Shown here in pieces: positions 45,380 to 54,321 of a stretch of DNA of 64,000 nucleotides. The translations under genes were made by a program, and so were the position numbers. Source of the stretch: Candidatus Gastranaerophilales bacterium (GTDB taxonomy: Bacteria; Cyanobacteriota; Vampirovibrionia; Gastranaerophilales; Gastranaerophilaceae); the NCBI GenBank assembly GCA_016282705.1, contig JAEELO010000001.1, positions 35,465 through 99,464 on the forward strand, given 5' to 3'. Every line of letters begins with the position of its first letter. Position 1 is the stretch's first letter. The notes beneath the pieces were generated by a model. It searched no databases. It was not told the origin of the DNA and worked only from the letters and a program-made list of their open reading frames with translations.

Positions 45380-45673
45380 ATGAAAGTAGCATTTAATCCT
45401 GTAAAATTATATAATAATTATTCTTTTAAAGCACCTGTATACGATAAAACAGTTGCTGTTGCCCCTAAAGAACCTACAAAAGATGAAATTACAACCGCAA
45501 AAATAAAAAAAGTTGTATCGGCGTTGACTGTTTTATGTACTTGTGCAGGAATTCTTTATTTTGGCTATAAAAAATGCTTAAAAAATAACAGAATTCAGAT
45601 TAAAAAAGATGAAGATGATAAACTTGCAAGAATGATTGCTCCTAAAGTAGATAAAAGAGTTCTTAATTTTTAA
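45380..45673 (+). CDS. Small single-span membrane protein with SFKA motif, operon gene 4
   Basis: Unrecognised 97-residue protein, 10 bases after the GH13 gene. SFKA is at residues 15-18 after a short basic start. One helix (VVSALTVLCTCAGILYFGYKK) lies near residues 50-70, followed by a charged Lys/Asp/Arg tail. The layout (motif, spacer, one helix, charged tail) looks like a small anchor for the operon. Its stop codon overlaps that of convergent deoC. Confidence 0.65.
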   Translation: MKVAFNPVKLYNNYSFKAPVYDKTVAVAPKEPTKDEITTAKIKKVVSALTVLCTCAGILYFGYKKCLKNNRIQIKKDEDDKLARMIAPKVDKRVLNF

Positions 45674-46320
45674 CCTTCAACTATTTGCACTCCTGAGCTT
45701 GTTCCAAGTCTTGAAGCACCTGCTTCAACAAGTGCCATTGCTTGTTCTTTGGTTTTAATTCCGCCTGAGGCCTTAATCTTAACATTGCTGCCTTCAAGTG
45801 TTTCCTTCATGATTTTTATATCCTCAACCTTTGCTCCGACACCGTTTTTAACAAATCCGGTTGATGTTTTTGCAAAATCTGCTTTTGCATCTTTTATTAT
45901 TTCGCATGCTTTTTTAATTTCTTCTTTGGTAAGTAAATCGGTTTCTATAATTACTTTTAACGGTACACTTCCTATGGCATGCTTTACTGTTTCTATATCT
46001 TGTTTTGTATATTCGTAATCTCTATCTTTGATTGATTGTACATTTATTACCATATCTATTTCATCAGCACCGTCAAGAATTGCTTTTTGAGCTTCAAATG
46101 CCTTGACTTTGCTTATACAAGCGCCAAGAGGGAATCCAACCACCGTAACAACTTTTACCATTGTGTTTTTAAGAGCTTCTTTTGCAAGTTTTACATTGCA
46201 GCCGTTTACACAAACCCCTTTAAAATTATGTTCTTTTGCTTCATTAAATAATTTTATTAAATCATTCTTTGTTGCATCCTGCTTGAGCAAAGTATGCTCA
46301 ATATATTGTTCCAGTCCCAT
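45670..46320 (-). CDS. deoC: Deoxyribose-phosphate aldolase
   Basis: Class I aldolase of 216 residues that splits 2-deoxyribose-5-phosphate into glyceraldehyde-3-phosphate and acetaldehyde. CVNGCNVKLAKEAL, VVTVVGFPLGACISKVKAFE, EIDMVINVQSIKDRDYEY, FAKTSTGFVKNG with the Schiff-base lysine, and IKASGGIKTKEQA are all present. Last gene of pilT-recO-deoC (recO stop 2 bases upstream). The link to recO recalls a cyanobacterial gene order. Confidence 0.95.
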   Translation of the reverse strand: MGLEQYIEHTLLKQDATKNDLIKLFNEAKEHNFKGVCVNGCNVKLAKEALKNTMVKVVTVVGFPLGACISKVKAFEAQKAILDGADEIDMVINVQSIKDRDYEYTKQDIETVKHAIGSVPLKVIIETDLLTKEEIKKACEIIKDAKADFAKTSTGFVKNGVGAKVEDIKIMKETLEGSNVKIKASGGIKTKEQAMALVEAGASRLGTSSGVQIVEG

Positions 46321-46322
46321 TT

Positions 46323-47087
46323 TTACCTTATACTTTCTAAAATTTGTGCTGATTTAAATCTTTTCGGAGAATAATATTCAATATAATTTCTTAATAAATT
46401 GATACAAATATCACATATTCTTTCTGTTGCAAGGTCATCATACCTTGTGTGAACAATAAAATCCTCTTTTAAAAGAGTATTTAAAAATTCTTTTATTCTA
46501 TGTGGAATTTTTGTTTTTTTACTGATATTTGCACTGCAATCTTTGCATAAAATTCCGCCTTGCTCTATAGAAAAATAAATTTCATCATCTTCAGGTTTTT
46601 TCAGGCATTTTACACAGTTATCCAATTCCAAAGAATAGCCTGTTATATCCATAATTTTAAGTTGAAATCTTATTACATTTAACATTGTTTGTTCAATTGT
46701 TTGTGATTTTGATATTTCATCCAAAAATGTATAAAACAGGTTGAAAATTTCTTCGCTGTTAGGGTCGTTTTCTGTGCCGAAATTTGTTACTATTTCACAA
46801 CAATACATTGCATACATAAGCTTATTAATGTCGCTTCTTAAGTTGAAAAAAGTGTTTAAAGCTTCTGCCTGACAGATAGTGTCAAGATTTCTGCCTTTAT
46901 TCAGCATCATTTTATTTGCAACAAGCAAATCCATTCTTCCGCCAAGTTTGCTTGTTGTCTTTTTTATGCCTTTGGCAACACCTTTTATAAGTCCTTTTTC
47001 TTTTGAATACATCAAAATAATTTTATCGGACTCACTTATGCTGTACGATTTCAGATTTATAACATTTGTGGTGAACTGTTCTTTCAT
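46323..47087 (-). CDS. recO: DNA repair protein RecO
   Basis: Recombination mediator of 254 residues that loads RecA on SSB-coated DNA with RecR. The N-terminal OB fold reads VINLKSYSISESDKIILMYSKEKGLIKGVAKG. The C-terminal zinc finger has CVKCLKK and, after ~20 residues, CKDCSA. Length is normal. It lies between pilT (4 bases) and deoC (2 bases), so all three are probably co-transcribed. Confidence 0.88.
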   Translation of the reverse strand: MKEQFTTNVINLKSYSISESDKIILMYSKEKGLIKGVAKGIKKTTSKLGGRMDLLVANKMMLNKGRNLDTICQAEALNTFFNLRSDINKLMYAMYCCEIVTNFGTENDPNSEEIFNLFYTFLDEISKSQTIEQTMLNVIRFQLKIMDITGYSLELDNCVKCLKKPEDDEIYFSIEQGGILCKDCSANISKKTKIPHRIKEFLNTLLKEDFIVHTRYDDLATERICDICINLLRNYIEYYSPKRFKSAQILESIR

Positions 47088-47091
47088 TATT

Positions 47092-48183
47092 TTAGTTTAG
47101 TCCTTCACTGCCTGAATATACACCATGCATATAATGCATAAGCTCATTTTTATTATCACTGTTGTCTAAAGCTACTTCTTTTGTGATAAATCCGCGTTTA
47201 TACAGTTCGAATAAACAGTTATTGAATGTTATCATGTCGTCATAAGAACCTTTGTTTACAAGTTTGTATATTTCTTCCAATTCATCTTTTAAAATAAAAT
47301 CTTTAATTGTAGGAGTGGAATATAAAAGCTCTACGGCAGGAATTCTGCCTTTGCCCTTTGCATTCGGCAGCAATTTCTGTGATACTGAGCCTCTGTATAC
47401 TTCTGCGAATTGATGTCTTATTGTTTCTCTCTCTGAAGGCGGGAAGAAGCTTAATACACGGTTGATAGTTTGTATTGCATTAAAGGTGTGCAAAGTTGCA
47501 AATACAAGGTGTCCTGTTTCTGCTGCGTGCAGGGCGCTTTGTATAGTTTCCATATCTCTTATTTCACCGATTAATATAACATCAGGGTCTTGTCTTAATG
47601 CATATTTTAACCCGTCTACGAAATTGGCTGTATCTATGCCGATTTGACGCTGCGTGAATATGGATTTATTGCTTTTGTATACATATTCAATCGGGTCTTC
47701 TACGGTAATTATATGCTTTTTATGTGTATTATTTATGTGATTTAAAATTGATGCAATTGTTGTTGATTTACCTGAACCTGCTACACCTGTTACAAGAACG
47801 ATACCGTTTTCTAATTCCGAAAATTTTTCAATAGTTTTAGGAAGTTTTAACTGCTCAAATGTCGGAATATCATATGGAACTAAACGTACTGTCATTGAAT
47901 GATACCCGAATGACATTGCAAGATTGACTCTGAAACGTGATAACCCTTCTATTTCATACGGAAAATCTGAATCGTATGATTTGAATATTTTATCTTTCAT
48001 TGATACAGGTGCAATTGTATTAATTGCTTTTATCATATCATCTTGAGTTACCGGTTCTAATTTTGATTTTATAATTTTTCCGTCTATACGGAACGCAGGA
48101 ACTTCTCCTACTATAAAGTGTAAGTCAGATGCTTCTAATTCATGTGCTTTTCTGAGTAGAGCATCAATCGTATATCCGCTCAT
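47092..48183 (-). CDS. pilT: Type IV pilus retraction ATPase PilT
   Basis: Hexameric secretion-type ATPase of 363 residues that powers pilus retraction. ALLRKAHELEASDLHFIVGEVPAFRIDG is seen in parts at the N-terminus; GVAGSGKSTTIASIL is Walker A, TVEDPIEYVY the Asp box, DPDVILIGEIRDMETI Walker B and HLVFATLHTFNA the His box. All catalytic motifs are intact. It is the first gene of a minus-strand operon with recO and deoC; pilB/pilC are not in this window. With the pilin at 22160 it supports an active pilus system. Confidence 0.94.
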   Translation of the reverse strand: MSGYTIDALLRKAHELEASDLHFIVGEVPAFRIDGKIIKSKLEPVTQDDMIKAINTIAPVSMKDKIFKSYDSDFPYEIEGLSRFRVNLAMSFGYHSMTVRLVPYDIPTFEQLKLPKTIEKFSELENGIVLVTGVAGSGKSTTIASILNHINNTHKKHIITVEDPIEYVYKSNKSIFTQRQIGIDTANFVDGLKYALRQDPDVILIGEIRDMETIQSALHAAETGHLVFATLHTFNAIQTINRVLSFFPPSERETIRHQFAEVYRGSVSQKLLPNAKGKGRIPAVELLYSTPTIKDFILKDELEEIYKLVNKGSYDDMITFNNCLFELYKRGFITKEVALDNSDNKNELMHYMHGVYSGSEGLN

Positions 48184-48259
48184 TATATCTCTCCCATAAT
48201 ATTAATTACTAACAGTATATTACTTATTAGTACTTTATGGAAAGTATTTAACATTTATT

Positions 48260-48367
48260 TTAATTCTTTTGTATGATTTTTATCCACTCGCCTTTTTCGT
48301 CGTCGTCTTTGGCATTGTTTATTGCTTTTCTAAGTAAAGTTTTCAATTGTTCTTTTAGTTCGTCCAT
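48260..48367 (-). CDS. Possible 35-residue acidic small protein
   Basis: A short frame starting at ATG 48367 with AAAGGAAAC seven bases upstream. The product MDELKEQLKTLLRKAINNA continues as an acidic/basic helix (KDDDEKGEWIKIIQKN). Charged helical composition and a fair ribosome site make it plausible, but its shortness means conservation must decide. It lies between pilT and the candidate small RNA and would be transcribed toward pilT. Confidence 0.4.
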   Translation of the reverse strand: MDELKEQLKTLLRKAINNAKDDDEKGEWIKIIQKN

Positions 48368-48473
48368 TTATGTTTCCTTTATTTTGTGTTTAAGATAATA
48401 CCTCTGAAACAACAGAATTAAAGTATTGTTTAGAGTTTTTAATATAAGGGTTTAAATTTATAAAAAAATGGGA

Positions 48474-48553
48474 TATAATAATATTAAGGATGTTCCCTCG
48501 ATGGTATATTTTAAATGCCCTTAAATGGTGCTTAACCGTGGAACATCTTTTTT
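48474..48553 (+). ncRNA. Candidate small RNA with own promoter and terminator
   Basis: TATAAT at 48474-48479 with TTTAAA at 48451-48456 (17-base spacing) predicts a start near 48486. The transcript would be ~68 bases: GATGTTCC (48489-48496) pairs with GGAACATC (48540-48547) and closes a 43-base loop, followed directly by TTTTTT at 48548-48553. No gene lies immediately downstream, so a stand-alone RNA is more likely than a leader. No known family recognised. Confidence 0.4.
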
Positions 48554-48675
48554 ATTGCTCGTGTATATTATATAAATGAACCTTTTGAGGTTTTGTTTTA
48601 CTGTCGCCAATATACTCTTCTGTATCTAAAATTATTTTGTATGTTTTAGTTTTTGTTTTAATTAAAACTTCAAAG

Positions 48676-48893
48676 TATGTAGGTCAGTATGTAGGTCAGG
48701 CACTGCCTGACACCAACATAAATCTTTACGGGTTCGCTCGCTTCACTCGACTCCACCCTGCCGATATCAAAACAAAAAATTCGGGAGTGCTTAATCAATC
48801 CGCTTCGCTTTTAAAATCCTTACGGATTTTACCGCTCAGCCTGATTTACGCACCTACGGGTTCGCTCGCTTCACTCGACTCCACCCTACCGAA
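48676..48893. repeat. Mosaic of short direct and inverted repeats
   Basis: A GC-richer noncoding block with a 12-bp tandem duplication (48676-48687 and 48688-48699), a hairpin GTCAGGCA-C-TGCCTGAC at 48695-48711, a 33-bp perfect direct repeat (48727-48759 and 48855-48887, containing TTCGCTCGCTTCACTCGAC) and an AAAATCC/GGATTTT hairpin between the copies. The plus frame at 48637-48978 across it is a by-product of the repeats. It looks like a dispersed repeat or decayed MITE. Bases 48961-49281 hold nothing I recognise. Confidence 0.7.
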
Positions 48894-49281
48894 TTTTTTG
48901 CAAAAAAAAAGGAACTTTTTGATGGTTCCTCTGAAATCTGTTTCAATTTCCTCGTGTGTTAGTAAAGGTAGTAAGTAAGGTAAAGTGTGAATATAAAATT
49001 TTGATTGAGTTCTCGGTTAATATTTTAATATCATCTACATATATATAAAGTATATACACTATAAATAATTGCCTAAAATATTTAAAACAATATATACGAT
49101 TTCAAAAAATCCAGTAATAATAATACTTTTAATGCTTTACAAAACTTAATATAAACAAAAAATCATGTTTGATTTATCTCCTAAAACCATTAATACATTA
49201 AATGATGTATTTAAAATTTGTCGAAAAAAGTACATACTTAATTGTGTAGTTACGGATTTAGTGTAATTGTGAGGCGTTAAC

Positions 49282-50682
49282 TTGTATAATACTATCTACC
49301 CCGGTTATGTAAATTCATATTACGGCGTAAACAACAAATTAATTACAAGAAAACAGGACGACGAAAAAAGTTCAAGGTCCTCGCAATCTGCTGAGAATAA
49401 TACCCAACAGGAAAGACAGCATACACCGAAAGAAGGTGCATATTTCCCTAACGGTGAAAAAGTTGCTGTTGATTTATTTAATCCCAAAAAGAAAATCGGC
49501 ATTGACCAGATACTCTCCGATTTTAAAAATACAACTAACGCTATAGGCAGTCCCGATGAAATAAAAAAAGAAGTTGCATCATATCTCGATTTAATTCAAA
49601 GCCAAGCACAAAAAGATAATCCTAATCAGCAAATAATACAAACAAATCTAAAAAATGCTTCACAAATACTTGATGAATATATAACAAAAACACTAAAAAA
49701 ACCTTCAAAAGTTGTCGAAAATTGGGTTGATGCTCTATTCTTACAGCAAATAGATTATAAATCGGAAAAACCGATAGAGCCTGAAATGCAACAGGAAACT
49801 CCCCCAACGCCAACTCCCGTAGCAGAAGAACAGCAGGAAATAGTTGAAGAACCTTTAGAACAAACACCTTCTGAAACGATTGAAACACCTCAACAACAAC
49901 AACAAAATAACGATATATATGTTCCATCTGACCCGCAACTAAGAAGGATGTTTATTCAGGCTAAAAAATATGCCGCTATTGATAATAAAGAAAGGGCATT
50001 GTATTCGTTCCAAAACACGATGGATTATGCCGACGAAATAGGTGATACTCAAGCTTGTGCAATGATTCATTTTGAAGAGGGCAAGTTATATAATGATTTT
50101 AATCAACCCGAGGATGCATTATATAGTTTTGACAGAGCTGCAAAACAAAGTTTGGATAATAATATAAAAGCCAAAGCGCATTTATCAATGGGAAAAATAT
50201 ATGATGATTTTGTCGATATTCAACCGGCAGTTGAACATTACAGTGCTGCAGTTTCCTTTGCGGGAGAAGCGGATAATTTGAAATTGCAATCAAAAGCACT
50301 TTCTGATTTGGCTCAAATTCATACCGATACATATGATAAAGAAGCCGCTAAAAAATTTATGACCTTGGCTTGCGACGTAGCAGACGAAACCAAAGATAAT
50401 AAAGTTCGCGGTTATATATATTCTAAAAATGCAAAAATGAGCGAAACTCTCGGAGAAAAAGCAAAAGCTATTAATCTGTACGGTATTTCTGCCAAAGCAT
50501 TTTTAGATATTAATGATGATGAAAATGTTGCAAAAAGCTATATGTTTGCTGCGGATCTTATGAAACAGTACGGAAATAATGCAAAAGCAAAAAAATTATT
50601 ATACAATGCATATGCAGCTGCTCAAAAAACTGACAATAAAGACCTGAAAAATCAAATAACTCAAGAAATAGCAGCTCTATAG
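49282..50682 (+). CDS. TPR protein with Pro/Gln-rich linker
   Basis: Product of 466 residues. Residues ~20-60 are Ser/Gln-rich, ~75-160 helical, ~165-215 a Pro/Glu/Gln-rich linker (with a QQQQQ run) and ~225-466 a TPR-like helical array (RALYSFQNTMDYADEIGD, DALYSFDRAAKQSLDNN, KAINLYGISAKAFLDI). No signal peptide. The TTG start at 49282 follows GTGAGG. It is transcribed alone before trkA; a scaffold role is likely, with unknown partner. Confidence 0.68.
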   Translation: MYNTIYPGYVNSYYGVNNKLITRKQDDEKSSRSSQSAENNTQQERQHTPKEGAYFPNGEKVAVDLFNPKKKIGIDQILSDFKNTTNAIGSPDEIKKEVASYLDLIQSQAQKDNPNQQIIQTNLKNASQILDEYITKTLKKPSKVVENWVDALFLQQIDYKSEKPIEPEMQQETPPTPTPVAEEQQEIVEEPLEQTPSETIETPQQQQQNNDIYVPSDPQLRRMFIQAKKYAAIDNKERALYSFQNTMDYADEIGDTQACAMIHFEEGKLYNDFNQPEDALYSFDRAAKQSLDNNIKAKAHLSMGKIYDDFVDIQPAVEHYSAAVSFAGEADNLKLQSKALSDLAQIHTDTYDKEAAKKFMTLACDVADETKDNKVRGYIYSKNAKMSETLGEKAKAINLYGISAKAFLDINDDENVAKSYMFAADLMKQYGNNAKAKKLLYNAYAAAQKTDNKDLKNQITQEIAAL

Positions 50683-50715
50683 TTTATATTGACAAATATT
50701 GCGTAATGGACAAAA

Positions 50716-50754
50716 ATCCCTTTTTAGTTTATAAGTTAGATAACATAAAGGGAT
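50716..50754 (+). promoter_or_regulatory. Hairpin that can hide the trkA ribosome site
   Basis: ATCCCTTT (50716-50723) is complementary to AAAGGGAT (50747-50754), and the latter contains the AAGGGA ribosome site five bases before ATG 50759. The hairpin could limit trkA translation, or act as a weak terminator for the upstream gene (its T tract is poor). TTGACA at 50689-50694 lies upstream without a good -10. Confidence 0.45.
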
Positions 50755-50758
50755 ATTT

Positions 50759-52102
50759 ATGAAAATTGTAATATATGGTGCCAATGAAACAGCTTGTTTG
50801 ATTGCGGCAAAATTATACGAAGAACACGATATAGTTGTTATTGATGATACATATTCCGGAAATGAAGAGTTTCAAAAACTTGATGTTGAATATGTTCAAG
50901 GCTCGGGTTCCAATATTTCTATTCTTGAAGCTATAGGTATAAAAGATGCGGATATCTTTATTGCCTGCTCTGATAATGATGAAGCAAATATTGTTTCCTG
51001 CCTTACTGTTACAAATATGACGAAATTAAAAACAGTATGTTTTGTTAGCAAAAGTGATAATGTGGAATCCCTTTCACTCGTCAGAGGTTCAAAATATCAG
51101 CGTGAATTAATGATAGATTATGTTTTATGGCCTGAAGAACTGATGACACAAGAAATATTCAGAATAATTACTGTTCCGAATGCTATAGATGTTGAAAATT
51201 TTGCGAACGGTAAAGCAAGATTACTCGAATATCGTGTGGTTCAAGGTACTAAATTTTTAAATAAAAAAATAAAAGATTGCAGTTTCCCTGAAGAAACACT
51301 TATTGTTGGTATTACAAGAGATGACACTTTATTTATTCCAAATGGTGATACTGAATTGCTGTTAAATGATAAAGTTATTTTTATGGGTTCATCTTATTCT
51401 TTGGATATTCTTGCAAACAGATTTTTCCAAGATAATACAGGTGTTAAGCAGGTTACAATTATCGGCGGCGGTAATGTAGGACTTATGCTTGCACAAAATC
51501 TTGAAAAAGTTAATATGAAAATAAAAGTAATAGAAATTAATTATGACAGATGTGTTGAACTAACCGAAAGTTTGAAAAATACACTTGTAATAAACGGCGA
51601 TGGTGCAAATTACGGTCTGTTAGAAGAAGAACGTGTCGGTGATTCCGATGTTGTAATTTGTGTAACAAGTAATGATGAAAAGAATTTGTTGTGTTCATTA
51701 TTATCAAAACAGCTCGGCGTACCTAAAGTTATAACAAGAGTTTCAAAAAATGCCAATGCAAAACTCTTTGAAAAGGTAGGAATTGATGTTGCTATTTCTC
51801 AAGATGCAGCAGCAATTGATGATATTGATAATCATTTGATTAAAACCGAAGTAGAAATTCTTGCTACTGTTGAAAGAGGGCAAGGAAAGGTGCTTGAAAT
51901 AAATGTACCGTTTAACTTTAAAACAGAGACATTAATGGATTTAAAGCTTCCTTGTAAGGCTATAATTGCCATTATACAAAGAAGAAACAGAGTAATTATT
52001 CCTCGAGGAACAACTCAAATTATGCCGTTTGATAATTTGATTGTGTTTACTACACAAGAAAATGCTGATGCCATTTTGAATTACTTTAGAAAAGGTGCTT
52101 AA
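50759..52102 (+). CDS. trkA: Trk potassium uptake regulator TrkA
   Basis: Cytoplasmic regulatory subunit of the Trk K+ channel, 447 residues with two RCK modules. The first begins MKIVIYGANETACLIAAKLYEE and the second TIIGGGNVGLMLAQNLEKV; each Rossmann half is followed by a TrkA-C domain (RLLEYRVVQGTKFL; GKVLEINVPFN). Binds NAD(H) or nucleotide to gate TrkH. The first glycine loop reads GANETA rather than GxGxxG, so NAD binding there may be weak. trkH follows 3 bases after the stop. Confidence 0.92.
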   Translation: MKIVIYGANETACLIAAKLYEEHDIVVIDDTYSGNEEFQKLDVEYVQGSGSNISILEAIGIKDADIFIACSDNDEANIVSCLTVTNMTKLKTVCFVSKSDNVESLSLVRGSKYQRELMIDYVLWPEELMTQEIFRIITVPNAIDVENFANGKARLLEYRVVQGTKFLNKKIKDCSFPEETLIVGITRDDTLFIPNGDTELLLNDKVIFMGSSYSLDILANRFFQDNTGVKQVTIIGGGNVGLMLAQNLEKVNMKIKVIEINYDRCVELTESLKNTLVINGDGANYGLLEEERVGDSDVVICVTSNDEKNLLCSLLSKQLGVPKVITRVSKNANAKLFEKVGIDVAISQDAAAIDDIDNHLIKTEVEILATVERGQGKVLEINVPFNFKTETLMDLKLPCKAIIAIIQRRNRVIIPRGTTQIMPFDNLIVFTTQENADAILNYFRKGA

Positions 52103-52105
52103 CAT

Positions 52106-53593
52106 ATGAATTTCAGATATGTTTTTAATACCGTAAGTTTAATTTTAAAGTACCTTTCCGTTGTAATGCTGGTACCGGTTATTTGTGCCGTTATATATAA
52201 GGAATATGATGCATATCAGCCGTTTTTAGCTGCATCTTTTATTTCTTTTATCTTAAGTTATTTCTTTAAAGGTAATGAAAAAAGCGGTGAAGAATTTAAT
52301 AATATTAATAAAGGTGAGACACTTGCTGTTGTACTATTTTCTTGGGTTTTATTCGGCTTATTATCTTCCATAACCTTTATGTACTTTGGATTAAAACCAA
52401 TAGATGCAATATTTGAAGCTGTTTCAGGTGTAACAACAACAGGTGCAACGGTATTGCAGGATTTTTCAATATTTCCTAAAACGATGTTCTTTTGGCGTTC
52501 TTTTAGCCAGTGGCTTGGCGGCATGGGAATATTAGTATTGTTTATTGCTATTTTGCCTCAATTTGCGATAGCCGGAAGACAAATGTTCTTTGCGGAATCT
52601 CCGGGGGCAAGTTCAACGGAAAGTAAGTTAACCCCGCGAATTCGCCAAACAGCAGGTGCTTTGTGGGGAATATATTTTATTTTGACAATTATAGAAATCG
52701 TATCATTATCCTATATGGGGATGCCGATTTTCGATGCTGTTTGTAATTCATTTTCATCTCTTTCCGGCGGAGGTTTTTCTCCTGCTGCGCACAGTATAAT
52801 GCAGTATGGTCAAGCTAAATTTATATGGGTAATAGCAATTTTTATGTTCCTTTCGGGGATGAACTTTGCATTACAGTATAAAATATATTTTAAACATAAT
52901 TTTATGGCACTTTTTAAAGATGACGAATTTAAATTATATTTCGCTATAGTTTTTTCTTTTACAATTTTTATTGCACTGACTTTAACTGCTCATCATATAT
53001 ACGATATAAAACAATCAATAGAAGAGGCATTCTTTCAAGTCGTTTCCATAATAACAACAACAGGTTTTGTTTCTGCCGATTATAACGAATGGAATTTAAG
53101 AGCAAAATTATTGTTATTTTTATTGATGTTCTGTGGTGCTTCAATAGGTTCTGCATCGGGAGGTTTAAAATTATTAAGACTTATTTTTATCTTTAAATAT
53201 TTAAAAAGACAGATATCAAAAATCTTTCATCCAAACGGAGTTTATCCTATAAAGATTAACAGAACAATAGTAAGTGAAGATAACGTAAAACAGATGGTTT
53301 CTTTCGTAATATTTTATTATGCAATATTTGCAGTAACTGCTGTTATTTTAGTCTTTACGGAGCAAAATGTAGTTGTAGGTGTTACGTCAGCCATTGCATC
53401 ATTGGGAAATGTAGGTCCTGCCTTTGGAATGGTAGGTCCGATGGAAAATTACTCATCCATCCATACGATTTCTAAAATAATATTTATTTTTAACATGTTG
53501 ATTGGACGACTTGAATTAATACCGTTTTTGGCATTATTACATTCGGATTTTTGGACATTTAGGAAAAGAAACAACTTGCATAAAATCAAATAA
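52106..53593 (+). CDS. trkH: Trk potassium channel subunit TrkH
   Basis: Membrane K+ translocation subunit of 495 residues with about ten to twelve helices. The four pore loops are visible: VTTTGATVL, SLSGGGFSP, TTTGFVSAD and SLGNVGPAFG. These provide the selectivity-filter glycines. SQWLGGMGILVLFIAILPQ is a further family motif. Downstream of trkA in the usual order and translationally linked to it. Confidence 0.93.
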   Translation: MNFRYVFNTVSLILKYLSVVMLVPVICAVIYKEYDAYQPFLAASFISFILSYFFKGNEKSGEEFNNINKGETLAVVLFSWVLFGLLSSITFMYFGLKPIDAIFEAVSGVTTTGATVLQDFSIFPKTMFFWRSFSQWLGGMGILVLFIAILPQFAIAGRQMFFAESPGASSTESKLTPRIRQTAGALWGIYFILTIIEIVSLSYMGMPIFDAVCNSFSSLSGGGFSPAAHSIMQYGQAKFIWVIAIFMFLSGMNFALQYKIYFKHNFMALFKDDEFKLYFAIVFSFTIFIALTLTAHHIYDIKQSIEEAFFQVVSIITTTGFVSADYNEWNLRAKLLLFLLMFCGASIGSASGGLKLLRLIFIFKYLKRQISKIFHPNGVYPIKINRTIVSEDNVKQMVSFVIFYYAIFAVTAVILVFTEQNVVVGVTSAIASLGNVGPAFGMVGPMENYSSIHTISKIIFIFNMLIGRLELIPFLALLHSDFWTFRKRNNLHKIK

Positions 53594-53637
53594 ATATGAT
53601 ACAATTTTGCTGTTAATTAGTAGTTTAGAGAATTAGT

Positions 53638-54306
53638 ATGTTTAAAAGAACTTTAACTTTAGGATTAATATTATTTTTAACTGTTTATGTGTCAAAATTA
53701 TTAATAGTAATGTTTAAAAATATGGATTTAGCTGAATTTAAACCTGTTGCGACTATATTTTTACTTGATATATCGGCATCAAACAGAAATTTACAACAAG
53801 ATCAAGAAAAATTAATATTGAGAATATCAAAGAGGTTGGATTCGGAAGACCACGCTTTGATATATATTGTATCAGAAGATGCATATAATATTTATAACGG
53901 CAATCCTCATAAGTTGCCTCAAATCAAAGAAGCAATGAATAAAAGAGGCGCTTTTGATTCTAAAAGCTATGGTACTGCGTACGGTTTAGCTTTGAAAAAA
54001 GCTGTAGGGGATGCTTTAAGATATGAAGAAAAAGGATATCGTCCTGCAATTGTTATATTAGGCGACTTGGAAAATGAAGGCGATATTAAAAAGCAAATTA
54101 ATTGGAATACATTACCGACTAATATTAAAAATACTAAAAAATATATTCCGGATTTAACACTTGCATTTTTATATGCACATCCGCAGAAATTAGACAACAT
54201 CAGACAAACTTTATTACCGGTTATTGATGAAAAACATTTGATTATGGCTTCGGAAGAAAATGTTGATTTAGCGGTAAGAAAGTTTATGGAAGCAGTAGGA
54301 AGATAG
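53638..54306 (+). CDS. Membrane-anchored vWA-domain protein
   Basis: Product of 222 residues with an N-terminal hydrophobic anchor (LTLGLILFLTVYVSKLLIVMF). The rest reads as a von Willebrand A domain: FLLDISASN holds the MIDAS D-x-S-x-S (Asp44, Ser46, Ser48), SYGTAYGLAL may supply the Thr and VILGDLENEGD the second Asp. The domain probably faces the periplasm. A vWA protein with a FHA-like membrane protein 15 bases downstream suggests a signalling or protein-interaction module. Exact function unknown. Confidence 0.75.
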   Translation: MFKRTLTLGLILFLTVYVSKLLIVMFKNMDLAEFKPVATIFLLDISASNRNLQQDQEKLILRISKRLDSEDHALIYIVSEDAYNIYNGNPHKLPQIKEAMNKRGAFDSKSYGTAYGLALKKAVGDALRYEEKGYRPAIVILGDLENEGDIKKQINWNTLPTNIKNTKKYIPDLTLAFLYAHPQKLDNIRQTLLPVIDEKHLIMASEENVDLAVRKFMEAVGR

Positions 54307-54321
54307 AGGTTCAATACGGCT

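Noticed and set aside
48637..48978. Plus-strand 113-residue protein
   Set aside because: Its frame is created by direct repeats and hairpins (VGQALPD, GFARFTRLHP), with no start signal.
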